A stretch of 64,000 nt of DNA from Paramylibacter ulvae (lineage in GTDB: Bacteria; Pseudomonadota; Alphaproteobacteria; Rhodobacterales; Rhodobacteraceae), in the NCBI RefSeq assembly GCF_014652655.1, contig NZ_BMZF01000003.1, positions 124,001 to 188,000 of the forward strand. The letters are read 5' to 3'. The notes beneath the pieces are model-generated. The model searched no databases. It saw only the letters and a program-made list of their open reading frames with translations, and was not told the origin of the DNA. Below are positions 52,629 to 62,807 of this stretch, piece after piece. A program made the position numbers and the translations under genes. Within the stretch, counting starts at the first letter, position 1. Each line of letters starts with the position of its first letter.

Positions 52629-52780
52629 GTTGGATGCTCCGAGATTAAAAGTTTCATTGCGGTTTAGCGGGTTGGCAGACCTGTTTCAATGGGACGTCGT
52701 GATTTTCACGCTTTGATCTGGACATTTATAACCAACTAAAATACTAGGAATTGAATTTTACGATAGAAAGTGCGCAAATC

Positions 52781-53569
52781 ATGATAAAACCCCAACGCCC
52801 AAGCCCGCGCGTGTTGACCGTAAAAACGGTACAACATCTGACCCCGAATATGATCCGTGTAACGTTTCAAGGGCCAGAGCTGGCGGGGATTACGCCAGAT
52901 TGTGCTGGTGCGAATTGCAAGATTTTCATGCCCGCCGCGGGGCAGAGCCGTGACGATTTCACACATGAATTGGAAAATGGTCGCCCGACCGTGCGCACAT
53001 ATACGGTGCGTGCCTATCGCGGTGAAGTTTTGGAAATGGATATTGATTTTGTCGATCACGGCGATGAAGGGCCTGCAAGCGCGTGGGCGTGCAATGCCAA
53101 GGCAGGGGATTTTCTGGGATTTCGCGGGCCAAGTGCGCTTAAACTTAATGAATTTTATGCAGATTGGTATTTGGTCGCGGCGGATATGTCGGCATTACCA
53201 GTGGCGGGGGCGGTTTTGGAAACCATGCCGCGCGATGCCAAAGGTGTGGCGATTTTTGAAATCACATCGCCCGAGGATAAACAGGATATTGATGCGCCAA
53301 AGGGAATTGATATTCATTGGCTGGTGCATGAAAACCCGCATCACGCATCCACCGCCCAAGAAGATTTCATTCGCGCGATGGATTGGCCAACGGGCACATG
53401 CCAAACCTGTATCGCTGGCGAAAGTGGCGTGATCAAATCGCTGCGCGGATTTTTGACAAACGAGGTCAATTTACCACGCGAAGATGTATACATCAGTGGA
53501 TATTGGAAAATCGGCCTGATCGAAGATGAGCATCAAAAAATGAAACGTGCAGAGGCCGCAGCGGCGTGA
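52781..53569 (+). CDS. Siderophore-interacting protein family flavoprotein
   Basis: 262-residue FAD-dependent ferric-siderophore reductase-type protein. FAD-binding barrel: LTPNMIRVTFQGPELAGITP, FMPAAGQSRDDF, then RTYTVRAYR, the RxYTxR FAD motif (about residues 76-84), MDIDFVDHGDEGPASAWACN, and the C-terminal NAD(P)-like part WYLVAADMSALPVAGAVLET and ISGYWKIGLIEDEHQK, where the G-Y-W closing motif is typical. ATG at 52781 chosen; a TTG at 52751 sits one base behind an AGGA and is unlikely. No siderophore genes are nearby, so the iron source is unknown. Confidence 0.88.
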   Translation: MIKPQRPSPRVLTVKTVQHLTPNMIRVTFQGPELAGITPDCAGANCKIFMPAAGQSRDDFTHELENGRPTVRTYTVRAYRGEVLEMDIDFVDHGDEGPASAWACNAKAGDFLGFRGPSALKLNEFYADWYLVAADMSALPVAGAVLETMPRDAKGVAIFEITSPEDKQDIDAPKGIDIHWLVHENPHHASTAQEDFIRAMDWPTGTCQTCIAGESGVIKSLRGFLTNEVNLPREDVYISGYWKIGLIEDEHQKMKRAEAAAA

Positions 53570-53616
53570 TCTGTAACGAAATTATTCGATAGTTTTATTA
53601 TAAAAAGTGACGCTCT

Positions 53617-53646
53617 GATTTGAAGTTTTTTAACACATTTCAAATC
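53617..53646. terminator. Inverted repeat between convergent genes
   Basis: GATTTGAA (53617-53624) and TTCAAATC (53639-53646) form an 8-bp stem with a T-rich 14-base loop, between the ends of the flavoprotein gene and the membrane protein gene. It may stop transcription from both sides, but T runs outside the stem are missing. Confidence 0.4.
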
Positions 53647-53668
53647 GGGGCGCGATGCGCTGCGCGGG

Positions 53669-54298
53669 TTAAGGCGCGGCGGTGTTGGCAATGTTTCGTG
53701 CATCGCGGGTCGCCAATTTGTAGGCAAGGATTGCCACACACTGTCCCGCGACGGTCAACAGGATGAACCAGCCAACGAACAAAGGAATTAACACGTCCCA
53801 AGGTGCGGTTTTTAACACGACGCTTGCGCCCAAAAATACCCCGGACGACCAGCAAAACATTGATAAAATCGCCGCCTGTGATGCCGCCACATAACGCATG
53901 AGCGGCAGATCAGACAGAGCACGATGTACATTGTTGCGCATCAAAGGCATGATAAACGCTGCGATGATTTTCGTGTTCAATGTCATCAATGTCATCAAGC
54001 CAAGTTTCAGCCACAGTTTGGGCGAAAACGCGGAAATCTGAAATCCGGTACGCACGTAAACCAACGCAATGCCCGTGATCCATAACCCCAAAAACGCGAC
54101 CGCGATCCAATTGTGAATATGTTCCAATTGTGCAATGTCTTCGGTTGTTGATGGGCGGCTGATCGCGCCCAGCGCGCGAAAATCGAAGTAAAGTGCGGTG
54201 CCCATACCCGCAGCAAAACAAAATAAATGCGCGATACGCAACAGATCAATTGCCGCTTGTGGAATATCCAAAATACTCGTCCTTACAATGCGCGCCAT
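53669..54298 (-). CDS. Hypothetical integral membrane protein
   Basis: 209-residue protein with about five hydrophobic helices: LLRIAHLFCFAAGMGTALYF, HIHNWIAVAFLGLWITGIAL, LWLKLGLMTLMTLNTKIIAA, AASQAAILSMFCWSSGVFLG, and LFVGWFILLTVAGQCVAILA. His residues in RIAHLF and LEHIHNW are positioned like haem or quinone-contact residues of other bacterial four-helix membrane proteins, but that is a guess. ATG at 54298 has no ribosome binding site; a TTG at 54271 (giving MDIPQAAIDLLRIAH) has AAGGA eight bases upstream and may be the real start. No family name given. Confidence 0.72.
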   Translation of the reverse strand: MARIVRTSILDIPQAAIDLLRIAHLFCFAAGMGTALYFDFRALGAISRPSTTEDIAQLEHIHNWIAVAFLGLWITGIALVYVRTGFQISAFSPKLWLKLGLMTLMTLNTKIIAAFIMPLMRNNVHRALSDLPLMRYVAASQAAILSMFCWSSGVFLGASVVLKTAPWDVLIPLFVGWFILLTVAGQCVAILAYKLATRDARNIANTAAP

Positions 54299-54483
54299 CG
54301 CTCTTGTCACGCTTTTGCTACGGAGTATTCTTCCGATAAAACCGATGCAATACTGGTAAGGATATTAACGCATAGGTGGTGTAAATTTTACACAGATTTT
54401 ATGCGTATTGGGTAGCATTTGTGCAGTATGTTAAGATCAATGATTACCAAGCAACACCAACACACGAAACGCGCAGATGTCGT

Positions 54484-56421
54484 TCACCCATTTCGGTTTT
54501 TTTGTTTTTTTGCATCCTTGGCCGCGGCTTTGCGTGCGCGGTTTTTCTTGCTTGATGGTTTACCTGCTGGGGGCTTGGGGCCGCTTGGGGCATCCTTATC
54601 TCGTGGGGTGCGTGAAGTTTTGCCACCGCCTTTGGGTTTTCTGACCTTTGGTTTTGGATCATCATTCCAATCAATTGGGCCACACGCGGTGTTCGCATTT
54701 CGTTTGTCTGACTTTGGCTTATCCGTCGGGGCGGCTTTGCGATCAACATGGCGATCATCACGACCACCTGTTTTACGGTCACGATTGTCATTGCCGCGTG
54801 GTTTACGATCGTTATGGCGCGGCTTGCCACGGCCACTTGATTTATCCAGTTTTGGCGCACTCGCCAATTGGGTTAACGGCGCGCCGTCCTCGAGCACCAT
54901 ATCTGGTCCAACAGCGGCCAAGAAACCAGCCACCGCGGATTTGCGGATTTCGATGAATGACATATCCGATTGCAAACGGATCGCACCGATATCGTCGCTT
55001 GAAATATTCCCCAGCTTGCACACCATTGGCAACAAGCGGCGCGGTTCTGCACCTGCGTTTCGCCCACCCGCCAATGAAAACCAAACGCTTGGGCCAAAGG
55101 CCTTGCGCGGTGTGTTTTTATCATCATTTGGGGTCGATAACTCTTCGGGTGCGGTGTGTTTTTCACGATAAAGGCGCAGATAGGCCGCCGCGATTTGCGT
55201 TGCGCTAAATTGTTCCGTGATTTTTTCAACCGTGCCCGCATCAGATGGGGCGATATCTGCCAACCAATCGGGGTTTTCCAACATGCGTTCTTCGTCCTTG
55301 GCGGACACCATTTTTGCGGTTGGTGCATCTGTCCAATTTGCGGTGAGCTTGGCCGAGCTTAACAATCGCTCGCACTTGCGCCGTGCAGATGGCGGGACGA
55401 TCATGACACTGACACCTTTGCGCCCCGCGCGGCCTGTACGGCCAGAACGATGGAGCAATGTTTCTTGGTTAATCGGAATTTCAGCGTGGACCACCAAATC
55501 AAGGTTTGGCAGGTCAATACCGCGTGCCGCCACATCGGTTGCAACACAAACCCGCGCACGCCCATCGCGCATTGCCTGAAGCGCATGTGTGCGTTCGGAT
55601 TGTGACAATTCACCCGACAAAGCAACCACAGAAAACCCACGGTTGGATAGGCGCGTGGTTAATCGATTAACCATGGCGCGGGTATTGCAAAACACCAATG
55701 CATTTGGTGCCTCGTAATAGCGCAGAACATTGATAATCGCATTTTCACCGTCGCGCGGGGCAACGCGACAAGCGTGGTAATCAATATCGGCATGTTGTGT
55801 TTCGCCACTGGTGGCGGCGATGCGCAACGCATCCTTTTGATAACTTTTGGCGAGCTTGGCGATGGCATTTGGCACGGTGGCCGAAAACAATAATGTTTGG
55901 CGATCGGCGGGTGCGTTTTCGAGGATGAATTCCAGATCTTCGCGAAAGCCAAGATCAAGCATTTCATCCGCTTCGTCCAAGACAACAGCGCGCAAGGAAC
56001 CTAGGTTAATCGAACCGCGCATAATGTGATCGCGCAAACGCCCAGGCGTGGCGACAACAATATGCGCACCACGCGCCAATGCACGACGTTCATCGCGCAT
56101 ATCCATACCACCAACAGTAGATCGAACAGTCGCGCCAGCCTTGGCAAATAACCAATCCAATTCGCGCTTCACTTGTAACGCCAATTCGCGTGTCGGTGCG
56201 ATGATCAACGCCAATGGTGATCCCGCTTGTTCAAACACATCAGCGTCGCCCAACAGCGTTGGCGCAATCGCCAGACCAAACCCCAGTGTTTTACCCGACC
56301 CAGTTTGAGCCGAGACCAACATATCGCGCCCCGATGTGTCTGGTTCGGTCACGGCTTGTTGCACGGCGGTCAGCGTTGTGTATCCGCGAGCATCCAGTGC
56401 CGCTGCGATTGTTTGTTTCAC
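54484..56421 (-). CDS. DEAD-box RNA helicase with DbpA domain and long basic tail
   Basis: 645-residue RNA helicase. Q motif region ALDARGYTTLTAVQQAV, motif I VSAQTGSGKTLGFGL (about residues 36-50), Ia PTRELALQV, II VLDEADEMLDLGF, III LFSATVP, V VATDVAARGIDLPNLDLVVH, VI HRSGRTGRAGRKG. After the helicase core a DbpA-like RNA-binding domain (about 455-530: PRRLLPMVCKLGNISSDDIG, IRLQSDMSFIEIRKSAVAGF) and a disordered tail of about 110 residues rich in Lys, Arg, Asp and Gly. Relatives act in 50S ribosome assembly or RNA decay. Single gene, long gap upstream. Confidence 0.93.
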   Translation of the reverse strand: MKQTIAAALDARGYTTLTAVQQAVTEPDTSGRDMLVSAQTGSGKTLGFGLAIAPTLLGDADVFEQAGSPLALIIAPTRELALQVKRELDWLFAKAGATVRSTVGGMDMRDERRALARGAHIVVATPGRLRDHIMRGSINLGSLRAVVLDEADEMLDLGFREDLEFILENAPADRQTLLFSATVPNAIAKLAKSYQKDALRIAATSGETQHADIDYHACRVAPRDGENAIINVLRYYEAPNALVFCNTRAMVNRLTTRLSNRGFSVVALSGELSQSERTHALQAMRDGRARVCVATDVAARGIDLPNLDLVVHAEIPINQETLLHRSGRTGRAGRKGVSVMIVPPSARRKCERLLSSAKLTANWTDAPTAKMVSAKDEERMLENPDWLADIAPSDAGTVEKITEQFSATQIAAAYLRLYREKHTAPEELSTPNDDKNTPRKAFGPSVWFSLAGGRNAGAEPRRLLPMVCKLGNISSDDIGAIRLQSDMSFIEIRKSAVAGFLAAVGPDMVLEDGAPLTQLASAPKLDKSSGRGKPRHNDRKPRGNDNRDRKTGGRDDRHVDRKAAPTDKPKSDKRNANTACGPIDWNDDPKPKVRKPKGGGKTSRTPRDKDAPSGPKPPAGKPSSKKNRARKAAAKDAKKQKNRNG

Positions 56422-56699
56422 TGTGTTTGATCCTAGGTTTGGGATTCTGGAAGGGAAAGAGAGCGTTTAGGGGGGCGATGCGGGAATGTACAGGTATTTA
56501 TCCAAAGCCGTTGGGGAAGGTGGCAAGGGCAGTTATCAAACGCCATCGCAACGAAAAGCGGTTTGATGGGGATAGGTTCTTGAATCTGTTAGGTTCGCGA
56601 TGTGAACATTGCAGACGTTGAACGTTTCTGACATCTTGTTCAAACCGCAGCAAGGAGTACCTCGTGAACGGAAAAAACCTCTCTGATACGATGCTATAA
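56422..56699. other. Gene-free stretch upstream of VOC pseudogene
   Basis: 278 bases between the helicase start and the remains of the VOC gene. It must carry the helicase promoter (leftward), which I cannot locate. ORFs on either strand here lack ribosome binding sites and recognisable domains. Together with the pseudogene this makes about 800 bases without an intact gene, the least compact part of the window. Confidence 0.5.
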
Positions 56700-57053
56700 C
56701 CGGTTACGCCCTGCTTTACAGTTCGAGGGGCCGATTGTTTGATGAAATTCTTGGTGCGCGCGTTCGAAGCAACGATCGTCAGGGACAACAGGTACGACGA
56801 TGGCAGCGTTCAGCATGCCCGCCTTTTGATCGGCAATTTTTTGATTATGCTGAATGAATGTACTGATGACCATGCTGCCAATATATCCCAGATGCATATC
56901 TACGTTGAAAATGCTGATAGAACTTACCAATCTGCACTTCGTCTGGGTGTGACATCATTGATGGAGCCAAATGATCGACCACATGGCGACCGAATGGCGG
57001 GAATATAAGACCCATGTGGCAATGTTTGGTGGCTGGCGTCCCATCAAGTTTAA
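56700..57053 (+). pseudogene. Decayed VOC (glyoxalase/PhnB-like) protein gene
   Basis: Reading from 56700 the frame gives PVTPCFTVRGADCLMKFLVR, FEATIVRDNRYDDGSVQHAR, LLIGNFLIMLNE, QMHIYVENADRTYQSALRLG and RPHGDRMAGI, all in the order of the PhnB-like vicinal oxygen chelate family. It then meets TAA at 57006-57008, after which the same frame continues DPCGNVWWLASHQV and a second stop at 57051-57053. That tail is the ending expected of the family (RMAGIxDPxGNVWW), so one codon has become a stop. In addition TAA at 56697-56699 directly precedes the first family residues and no ATG or GTG remains at the right place. Two lesions support a pseudogene; sequencing error could explain one but hardly both. 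Confidence 0.85.
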
Positions 57054-57226
57054 CGGATACGTTCGTCGGATTGCCCAATGATGCGTGGGCTTCAATCCCG
57101 ACGAAGTCAAATTAGTTACTTATTGAACCTAGGCGCGATGTGACCAACACGCCCCTCTTTTCGCCTTGGATGATCCCCAAAACTTCTTTACACCTGTTTT
57201 AAGTTTGAATTGCACAGGAAAAACAC

Positions 57227-57829
57227 ATGCGCGGGATGCCGATTGCCACTGCTGGTCTGCGTGTGGGATTGTTGGGTGGTTCGTTTGATCCACCCCATGC
57301 GGGGCATTTGCATATTTCCAAATGGGCGCTCAAGGAATTTGGGCTGGATCAGGTTTGGTGGCTGGTCAGCCCCGGCAATCCTTTAAAATCAGAGGGTCCG
57401 GCCGATATTGATCGCCGCGTTCTGGCCTGTGAACAGTTGGTGGATAACCATCCGCGTATTGTGATCACCGATTTAGAACGGCGATTTAACACGCGATACA
57501 CAGCACAGACTTTGCAAAAAATTCAGCAACGATATCTGGGGGTGCGGTTTGTGTGGTTGATGGGGGCGGATAATCTGGCGACGTTTCATCGCTGGGATCG
57601 TTGGGATGAAATCATGCATATGATGCCGATTGGCGTCTTGGCGCGCCCCGGTGATCAACTGGCGGCGGGATGTTCGCCAGCGGCACGCCGCTATCGTGAT
57701 TATCGCCTGAAAGCGCGGCGTTCAAATGCGCTGCCTTATCGCGCGGCCCCTTGTTGGACACTGCTCACAGGGCCAATGGTGAACATGTCCAGCACAGAAA
57801 TCCGCGCACGCGGAGAATGGCAACGATAA
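57227..57829 (+). CDS. nadD: Nicotinate-nucleotide adenylyltransferase NadD
   Basis: 200-residue enzyme forming nicotinate adenine dinucleotide from NaMN and ATP in NAD synthesis. ATG at 57227 with AGGA seven bases upstream. Nucleotidyltransferase motif LLGGSFDPPHAGHLHISKWA (about residues 15-34) with the HxGH-type PHAGH, VWWLVSPGNPLKSE, FVWLMGADNLATFHRWDRWD, and the C-terminal MSSTEIRAR (ISSTxxR motif). Usually next to rsfS and obgE, which are not here. Followed after 39 bases by the PBP4-type gene. Confidence 0.95.
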   Translation: MRGMPIATAGLRVGLLGGSFDPPHAGHLHISKWALKEFGLDQVWWLVSPGNPLKSEGPADIDRRVLACEQLVDNHPRIVITDLERRFNTRYTAQTLQKIQQRYLGVRFVWLMGADNLATFHRWDRWDEIMHMMPIGVLARPGDQLAAGCSPAARRYRDYRLKARRSNALPYRAAPCWTLLTGPMVNMSSTEIRARGEWQR

Positions 57830-57868
57830 GTGACTTGCCCTTAATTGATCTTGTTCTAAGATATACGC

Positions 57869-59359
57869 ATGCGTAGTGATTTGAACCATTCCCGTCTTTC
57901 TCGCCGGTTATTTTTAGCCAGCCTTGCTGCTTGTACTTCAAGCGTTGCGATTGCCCAAACACAGGTTGCACCAACAGGTGCGAAACGTGTTGTTGTGCCA
58001 ATTCCAAGCCTGTCACAGATCATGGCGAAATATGCGGTATCTGGCGATCAATCCATCGTCGTGATGGATGTGGCCACAGGGCGTGTGTTGGAACAAGTGA
58101 ACGCAGGCAAATCATTACCGCCCGCCAGTGTAACCAAGGTGGCGACCACATTATATGGTTTGCGCAATTTGGGCAGCGATTTTCATTATGTGACGCGCCT
58201 TGTTGGATCGGGCAAGGTGGCGAACGGTGTGCTGCAAGGTGATTTAACCCTGATGGGCGGTGGTGATCCATTGTTGGATACCGATGCGCTGGGCGCAATG
58301 GCACAGCGGCTTGCCACGAAGGGTATTCGCGGTGTTGCAGGCAAATTTCAGGTGCATTCCGATGCGCTCCCGTATCAACGTGTGATTGATAAGGAACAGT
58401 TGGATCACGTGGGATATAATGCGTCCGTGTCTGGGTTGAATTTGAATTTCAACCGTGTGTTTTTTGAATGGAAACGCAATGGTTCGGGGCATGAAATCAG
58501 CCTGACCGCAAAAGGGCGCAAATATGCGCCACGTGTGTCGGGCATAAAATTGAACACCGCGGCGCGTAAATTCCCTGTGTATGCATATCGTTCGGTGAAT
58601 GGTGCTGATCATTGGACGGTGGCGTCTGGTGCATTGGGCGGCGGCGGGAGCCGTTGGTTGCCCGTACGCGCACCCGCAAATTACGCGGCCGAAACATTTC
58701 GCGCAATTGCACAGGAACTGGGCGTGACATTGCCCAATCCCACAACCACACGCACCAATCCGCGTGGCGTAGTTTTGGCGCAATATAACAGTGATAGCTT
58801 GGCCGCGATCACCCGTGATATGCTGAAGTTTTCCAATAATCTCACGGCCGAGGTAGTTGGCCTGACAGCCAGCAAACGGCGCAAGGTTTCTGGTAAATCT
58901 TTGGCCGCGTCTGGCAAAGAGATGGGGAATTGGTTGGCAAAAACCTACAAGGTGAAGGGTGCGAAATTTGTCGATCATTCGGGGCTGGGCGATGGATCAC
59001 GGATCAGCGGGCGCGACATGGTATTGTTGCTGCGCCGCGATGGCTGGAACGGGCCGCTGCGCGGATTGCTTAAAGACATCGGGCTGCGCGATGCGAATTG
59101 GAAAGCAGCACCGATTGCGGGCGTATCCGTGGTGGCAAAAACGGGAACGTTGAATTTCACATCCGCATTGGCGGGATATGTGGAATGCCCCAACGGGCGC
59201 CAATTGGCATTCGCGATTTTCACCGCAGATCAACGTAAACGCGCCGCCATTGCCAAGGATCAAACCGATCGCGCACCGGGGGCAAAATCTTGGGCGCGGG
59301 GCAGCCGCATTTTACAACATCAACTGATCGCACGTTGGGCCAAGGTTTACGGGGCGTAA
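57869..59359 (+). CDS. dacB: D-alanyl-D-alanine carboxypeptidase/endopeptidase (PBP4, DacB)
   Basis: 496-residue class C penicillin-binding protein. Signal peptide with Arg pair (SRLSRRLFLASLAACTSSVA), cleavage near AIAQT; the RR-F pattern resembles a Tat signal. Catalytic motifs in order: SVTK in LPPASVTKVATTLYGL (Ser about residue 90), SNN in LKFSNNLTAEVVGL (about 316), and KTG in SVVAKTGTLNF (about 423). The insertion typical of PBP4 lies between the first two motifs. It trims or opens cross-links in periplasmic peptidoglycan. A small hairpin GGGGCG/CGCCCC overlaps the stop. Confidence 0.93.
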   Translation: MRSDLNHSRLSRRLFLASLAACTSSVAIAQTQVAPTGAKRVVVPIPSLSQIMAKYAVSGDQSIVVMDVATGRVLEQVNAGKSLPPASVTKVATTLYGLRNLGSDFHYVTRLVGSGKVANGVLQGDLTLMGGGDPLLDTDALGAMAQRLATKGIRGVAGKFQVHSDALPYQRVIDKEQLDHVGYNASVSGLNLNFNRVFFEWKRNGSGHEISLTAKGRKYAPRVSGIKLNTAARKFPVYAYRSVNGADHWTVASGALGGGGSRWLPVRAPANYAAETFRAIAQELGVTLPNPTTTRTNPRGVVLAQYNSDSLAAITRDMLKFSNNLTAEVVGLTASKRRKVSGKSLAASGKEMGNWLAKTYKVKGAKFVDHSGLGDGSRISGRDMVLLLRRDGWNGPLRGLLKDIGLRDANWKAAPIAGVSVVAKTGTLNFTSALAGYVECPNGRQLAFAIFTADQRKRAAIAKDQTDRAPGAKSWARGSRILQHQLIARWAKVYGA

Positions 59360-59371
59360 TCGCCCCGCGCG

Positions 59372-59797
59372 TTATAGGGTCATATGGCGTGCACGTGCAC
59401 CCCATTCAATCGCAGCGGTGCGCAGACGATCAATTTCCAGTTCGTAACGGGTTTCTTGTAAAAACCGTAACTCTTCTTCGCGCAAGCGCCCATCGGCGGC
59501 GGCCACATCACAGCATAGCGCATACGCAGTTTCATAAAGCTTTTCTGGCAAAGCGTCTTTGACCAAACCAAATAGCGCATCAAGCCCATCATCGATTTCC
59601 ATCAGATCGAAAACCGAATTGGATACGGATCGCAAATGATCGGTGTTGTAACCGGCAAACACTGGTAGGTGATTGACGATGCGTTCAATTGACAAAAGCT
59701 CGATCGTTTTGATCGCTTGGTCGGCAACGGATGCGGCAACCATCATCGCGACAAGCGCGTCTTGGGCGGACCAGGGTGTTGTATCTGAATCAGACAT
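59372..59797 (-). CDS. TerB-like family protein
   Basis: 141-residue helical acidic protein of the tellurite-resistance TerB-like fold: SAQDALVAMMVAASVADQAI, KTIELLSIERIVNHLPVFAG, YETAYALCCDVAAADGRLRE, EELRFLQETRYELEIDRLRT. The repeated D-G-x-L-x-x-E-E acidic loop (AAADGRLREEE) is the TerB metal-binding type. No other ter genes are near, so tellurite resistance should not be assumed; single TerB-like genes are common in Rhodobacterales. Convergent with the PBP4 gene, 12 bases apart, divergent from lysK. Confidence 0.85.
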   Translation of the reverse strand: MSDSDTTPWSAQDALVAMMVAASVADQAIKTIELLSIERIVNHLPVFAGYNTDHLRSVSNSVFDLMEIDDGLDALFGLVKDALPEKLYETAYALCCDVAAADGRLREEELRFLQETRYELEIDRLRTAAIEWGARARHMTL

Positions 59798-59892
59798 GAT
59801 ATTTCCTTTGTTTCGTAACGCAGATTATTGACCACAGGCGCGCGGGGCAATAGGAGAGGTGAACAAAACCAACCTCAATCTGGAATAAAACC

Positions 59893-61539
59893 ATGTCTGA
59901 TATGCGCAATGCGGGAATGAAAAGCAAAGCTTGGCCGTTCGAAGAGGCGCGCAAGCTGTTGAAACGTTTTCAAAAGGGCGCGCCTGAAAAGGGTTTCGTT
60001 TTGTTTGAAACGGGTTATGGCCCATCGGGTTTGCCCCATATCGGTACATTTGGCGAGGTTGCCCGCACAACCATGATCCGCAATGCGTTTGAGGTTATTT
60101 CAGACATTCCCACAAAATTGATCTGTTTTTCCGATGATCTGGATGGGATGCGCAAAGTTCCCGAAAATGTGCCGAACCCAGATAACCTGACGCCGCATTT
60201 GCAAAAACCGCTGTCCGATGTGCCGGACCCGTTTGAAAAATTCGACAGTTTCGGTGCGCATAACAATGCGATGTTGCTGCGGTTTTTGGACACGTTTGGT
60301 TTTGAATATGAATTTTACAGCGCTGCGGATTTTTACCGTTCAGGGCAGTTTGACAGAATCTTGCTGCGTGCAGTGGAAAAATACGACGAGATCATGAAGG
60401 TGATGCTCGCATCCCTGCGCGAAGAACGTCAAAAAACATATTCACCGTTTTTGCCAATAAGCCCGACATCTGGGCGCGTGTTATACGTGCCGATGAAGGC
60501 AGTGAATGCCAAGGATGGCACGATCACGTTTGATGATGAGGATGGCACAGAACACACCGTGAGTGTCACTGGTGGTCAGGTGAAATTACAATGGAAGCCA
60601 GACTTTGGTGCGCGATGGGCGGCACTGGAGGTGGATTTTGAAATGTATGGCAAGGATCACTCCACCAATACACCGATCTATGACAAAATCTGTCGTATCT
60701 TGGGCGTGCCAGCGCCTGAACATTATGTTTACGAGCTTTTCTTGGATGAAAACGGTGAAAAGATTTCAAAATCCAAGGGTAACGGGATTTCGATTGATGA
60801 ATGGCTGACCTATGCGAGTGCGGAAAGCCTGTCGTATTTCATGTATCAGAAACCACGCACAGCAAAACGGATGCATTTTGATGTGATCCCAAAGGCGGTT
60901 GATGAATATCATCAACAACTGCGTGCTTATGAGGACCAAGATATCACACAGCGTTTGAATAACCCTGTGTTTCATATTCACGGTGAAAATGTACCAAAAT
61001 CCGATATGGTTGTGCCATTCGCGATGTTGTTGAATTTGGCATCTGTTTCCAGTGCAGAAACCAAGGATGCGATGTGGGGCTTTATTAACAAATACGCGCC
61101 AGAGGCATCGCCAGAAACACACCCTGGGTTGGATGCAGCGGCTGGATTTGCCGTGCGTTATTATCATGACTTTGTAAAACCCAACAAAACATTCCGCGCA
61201 CCAAGCGATCAAGAACGTGCAGCGTTCGCCGATTTGGCCGCAGCGCTTGGCGATGCCGAAGTTGCAAAATCTATGATCGATAAGAAAAATAAAATTAAGG
61301 GGAACGGGCAAGCCCCCGTTGAAACACTTGATTTCACCAATGCAGATGATTTGCAATCCATCGTATTTGCGGTGGGGACAATCCACGGGTTTGAACCGCT
61401 GCGCAATTGGTTCACTGCGATTTACGAGGTATTGCTTGGCGCATCACAAGGGCCGCGTTTTGGCGGGTTTATCGCACTTTACGGTGTGGATGAAACCATC
61501 GCTTTGATCAAGGATGGTTTGGACGGGAAACTATCCTAA
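59893..61539 (+). CDS. lysK: Lysyl-tRNA synthetase, class I
   Basis: 548-residue class I LysRS, the archaeal-type enzyme found also in alphaproteobacteria and spirochaetes, charging tRNA-Lys. HIGH-like motif [20 protein letters not shown] (about residues 37-56), [17 protein letters not shown], the KMSKS equivalent [16 protein letters not shown] (about residues 293-308), and a C-terminal anticodon-binding helical region. No class II lysS is visible in the window. It overlaps the convergent chrA by nine bases at the stops. Confidence 0.96.
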   Translation: MSDMRNAGMKSKAWPFEEARKLLKRFQKGAPEKGFVLFETGYGPSGLPHIGTFGEVARTTMIRNAFEVISDIPTKLICFSDDLDGMRKVPENVPNPDNLTPHLQKPLSDVPDPFEKFDSFGAHNNAMLLRFLDTFGFEYEFYSAADFYRSGQFDRILLRAVEKYDEIMKVMLASLREERQKTYSPFLPISPTSGRVLYVPMKAVNAKDGTITFDDEDGTEHTVSVTGGQVKLQWKPDFGARWAALEVDFEMYGKDHSTNTPIYDKICRILGVPAPEHYVYELFLDENGEKISKSKGNGISIDEWLTYASAESLSYFMYQKPRTAKRMHFDVIPKAVDEYHQQLRAYEDQDITQRLNNPVFHIHGENVPKSDMVVPFAMLLNLASVSSAETKDAMWGFINKYAPEASPETHPGLDAAAGFAVRYYHDFVKPNKTFRAPSDQERAAFADLAAALGDAEVAKSMIDKKNKIKGNGQAPVETLDFTNADDLQSIVFAVGTIHGFEPLRNWFTAIYEVLLGASQGPRFGGFIALYGVDETIALIKDGLDGKLS

Positions 61540-62802
61540 GCCAACGGCGCTGGCGATCGCCGCCAGTGCACCGCTTAACCCCAATACAGTGACAACATTC
61601 CAGTGGCGTTTTAACAGCAATACGCCACAAAGAATTGCCAGTGACACAACCAGCCAATTGATGCTGGCAATGCTGGGGATCAGCAATGTGATGGGACCAA
61701 GGGTGTTGGTGTTTACAACATCGAAAAATACGTGCAGTGCAAACCAAATTGACAGGTTCAAGATCACGCCAACAACAGCGGCGGTGATGGCGGATAACGC
61801 GCCGTGCAAACGTGGCTGTGCACCAATCCAATCGATATAGGGGGCAACTGCGAAGATCCACAAAAAGCAGGGGGCGAACGTAACCCAGAGCGTTACAATC
61901 GCGGCCATGATTGCCATGCCAATACCGCCATCGCGAAAGCCGGCGATAAACCCGACAAATTCGGTGACCAATATGAGCGGCCCCGGTGTGGTTTCCGCCA
62001 AGCCCAACCCATCCATCATTTCACCAGTTTGTAACCAACCTTTTATCGCAACAACGTCTTGCGCCATATAGGCGAGCACCGCATAGGCGCCGCCAAACGT
62101 GACCACCGCCAGTTTGGAAAAGAAATAGGCGATTTCGGTGAGGATGGATTGTTCAGTCACCAGTTCAAGCGCCAAGACAGGCAGCCACCAAATTGCCAGC
62201 CATATCACCACCGTGCGCAACATTTTTGAAAGCGGTTGGCGGGGTTGAACAGGTTCAGAAATATCACTGTTTTTGAGGAATGCCCAACCTGTGAGTGCTG
62301 CGAGTAGGACGATCAACGGATAGGGGATTTGAAGGAAGAAAATGCCGATGAATGCCGCCAATGCAATCGCCCAATGGAGCGGTTGATGCAATGCCTTTTT
62401 GGCGACGCGCAACAAGGCCTCAATCACGATAATCACGACCGTTGCTTTGACCCCAAGGAAGAGGTCGCTGACCAAAGGAACGGAACCAAAATAGGCATAG
62501 ATCGTGGCAAGGATTGCGATCACAAATGCACCGGGAAGGACGAACATTAACCCTGCAATCAATCCACCAATTGTGCCGTGCAATCGCCACCCCGCATAGG
62601 TGGCCAATTGCATTGCCTCTGGCCCAGGTAACAACATGCTAAAATTCAACGCATTCAGGAATTGTCGCTCGGTTAGCCATTGATTTTGTTCGACAATTTC
62701 ACGGTGCATCAAGGCGATTTGTGCCGCTGGTCCACCGAATGACAACAGGCCGATTTTTGTCCAAACACGGCTGGCCGTGCGCAAGGTTGGGGTGGATGAC
62801 AT
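61531..62802 (-). CDS. chrA: Chromate efflux transporter ChrA
   Basis: 423-residue membrane transporter of the CHR family. Two homologous halves: N-terminal with [60 protein letters not shown], and C-terminal with [58 protein letters not shown]. About ten to twelve membrane helices in all. ATG at 62802 ([13 protein letters not shown]) chosen over TTG at 62835, which lies in chrB. Exports chromate, likely with protons. Follows chrB by five bases. Confidence 0.93.
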   Translation of the reverse strand: MSSTPTLRTASRVWTKIGLLSFGGPAAQIALMHREIVEQNQWLTERQFLNALNFSMLLPGPEAMQLATYAGWRLHGTIGGLIAGLMFVLPGAFVIAILATIYAYFGSVPLVSDLFLGVKATVVIIVIEALLRVAKKALHQPLHWAIALAAFIGIFFLQIPYPLIVLLAALTGWAFLKNSDISEPVQPRQPLSKMLRTVVIWLAIWWLPVLALELVTEQSILTEIAYFFSKLAVVTFGGAYAVLAYMAQDVVAIKGWLQTGEMMDGLGLAETTPGPLILVTEFVGFIAGFRDGGIGMAIMAAIVTLWVTFAPCFLWIFAVAPYIDWIGAQPRLHGALSAITAAVVGVILNLSIWFALHVFFDVVNTNTLGPITLLIPSIASINWLVVSLAILCGVLLLKRHWNVVTVLGLSGALAAIASAVGLG

Positions 62803-62807
62803 TTGAC

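Noticed and set aside
59351-59366. Terminator of the PBP4 gene
   Set aside because: A 6-bp stem exists but is not followed by a T run and overlaps the stop codon; noted only in the gene entry.
59372-59797. Tellurite resistance determinant
   Set aside because: Only a single TerB-like fold protein; no terA, terC, terD or terZ nearby, so resistance is not supported.
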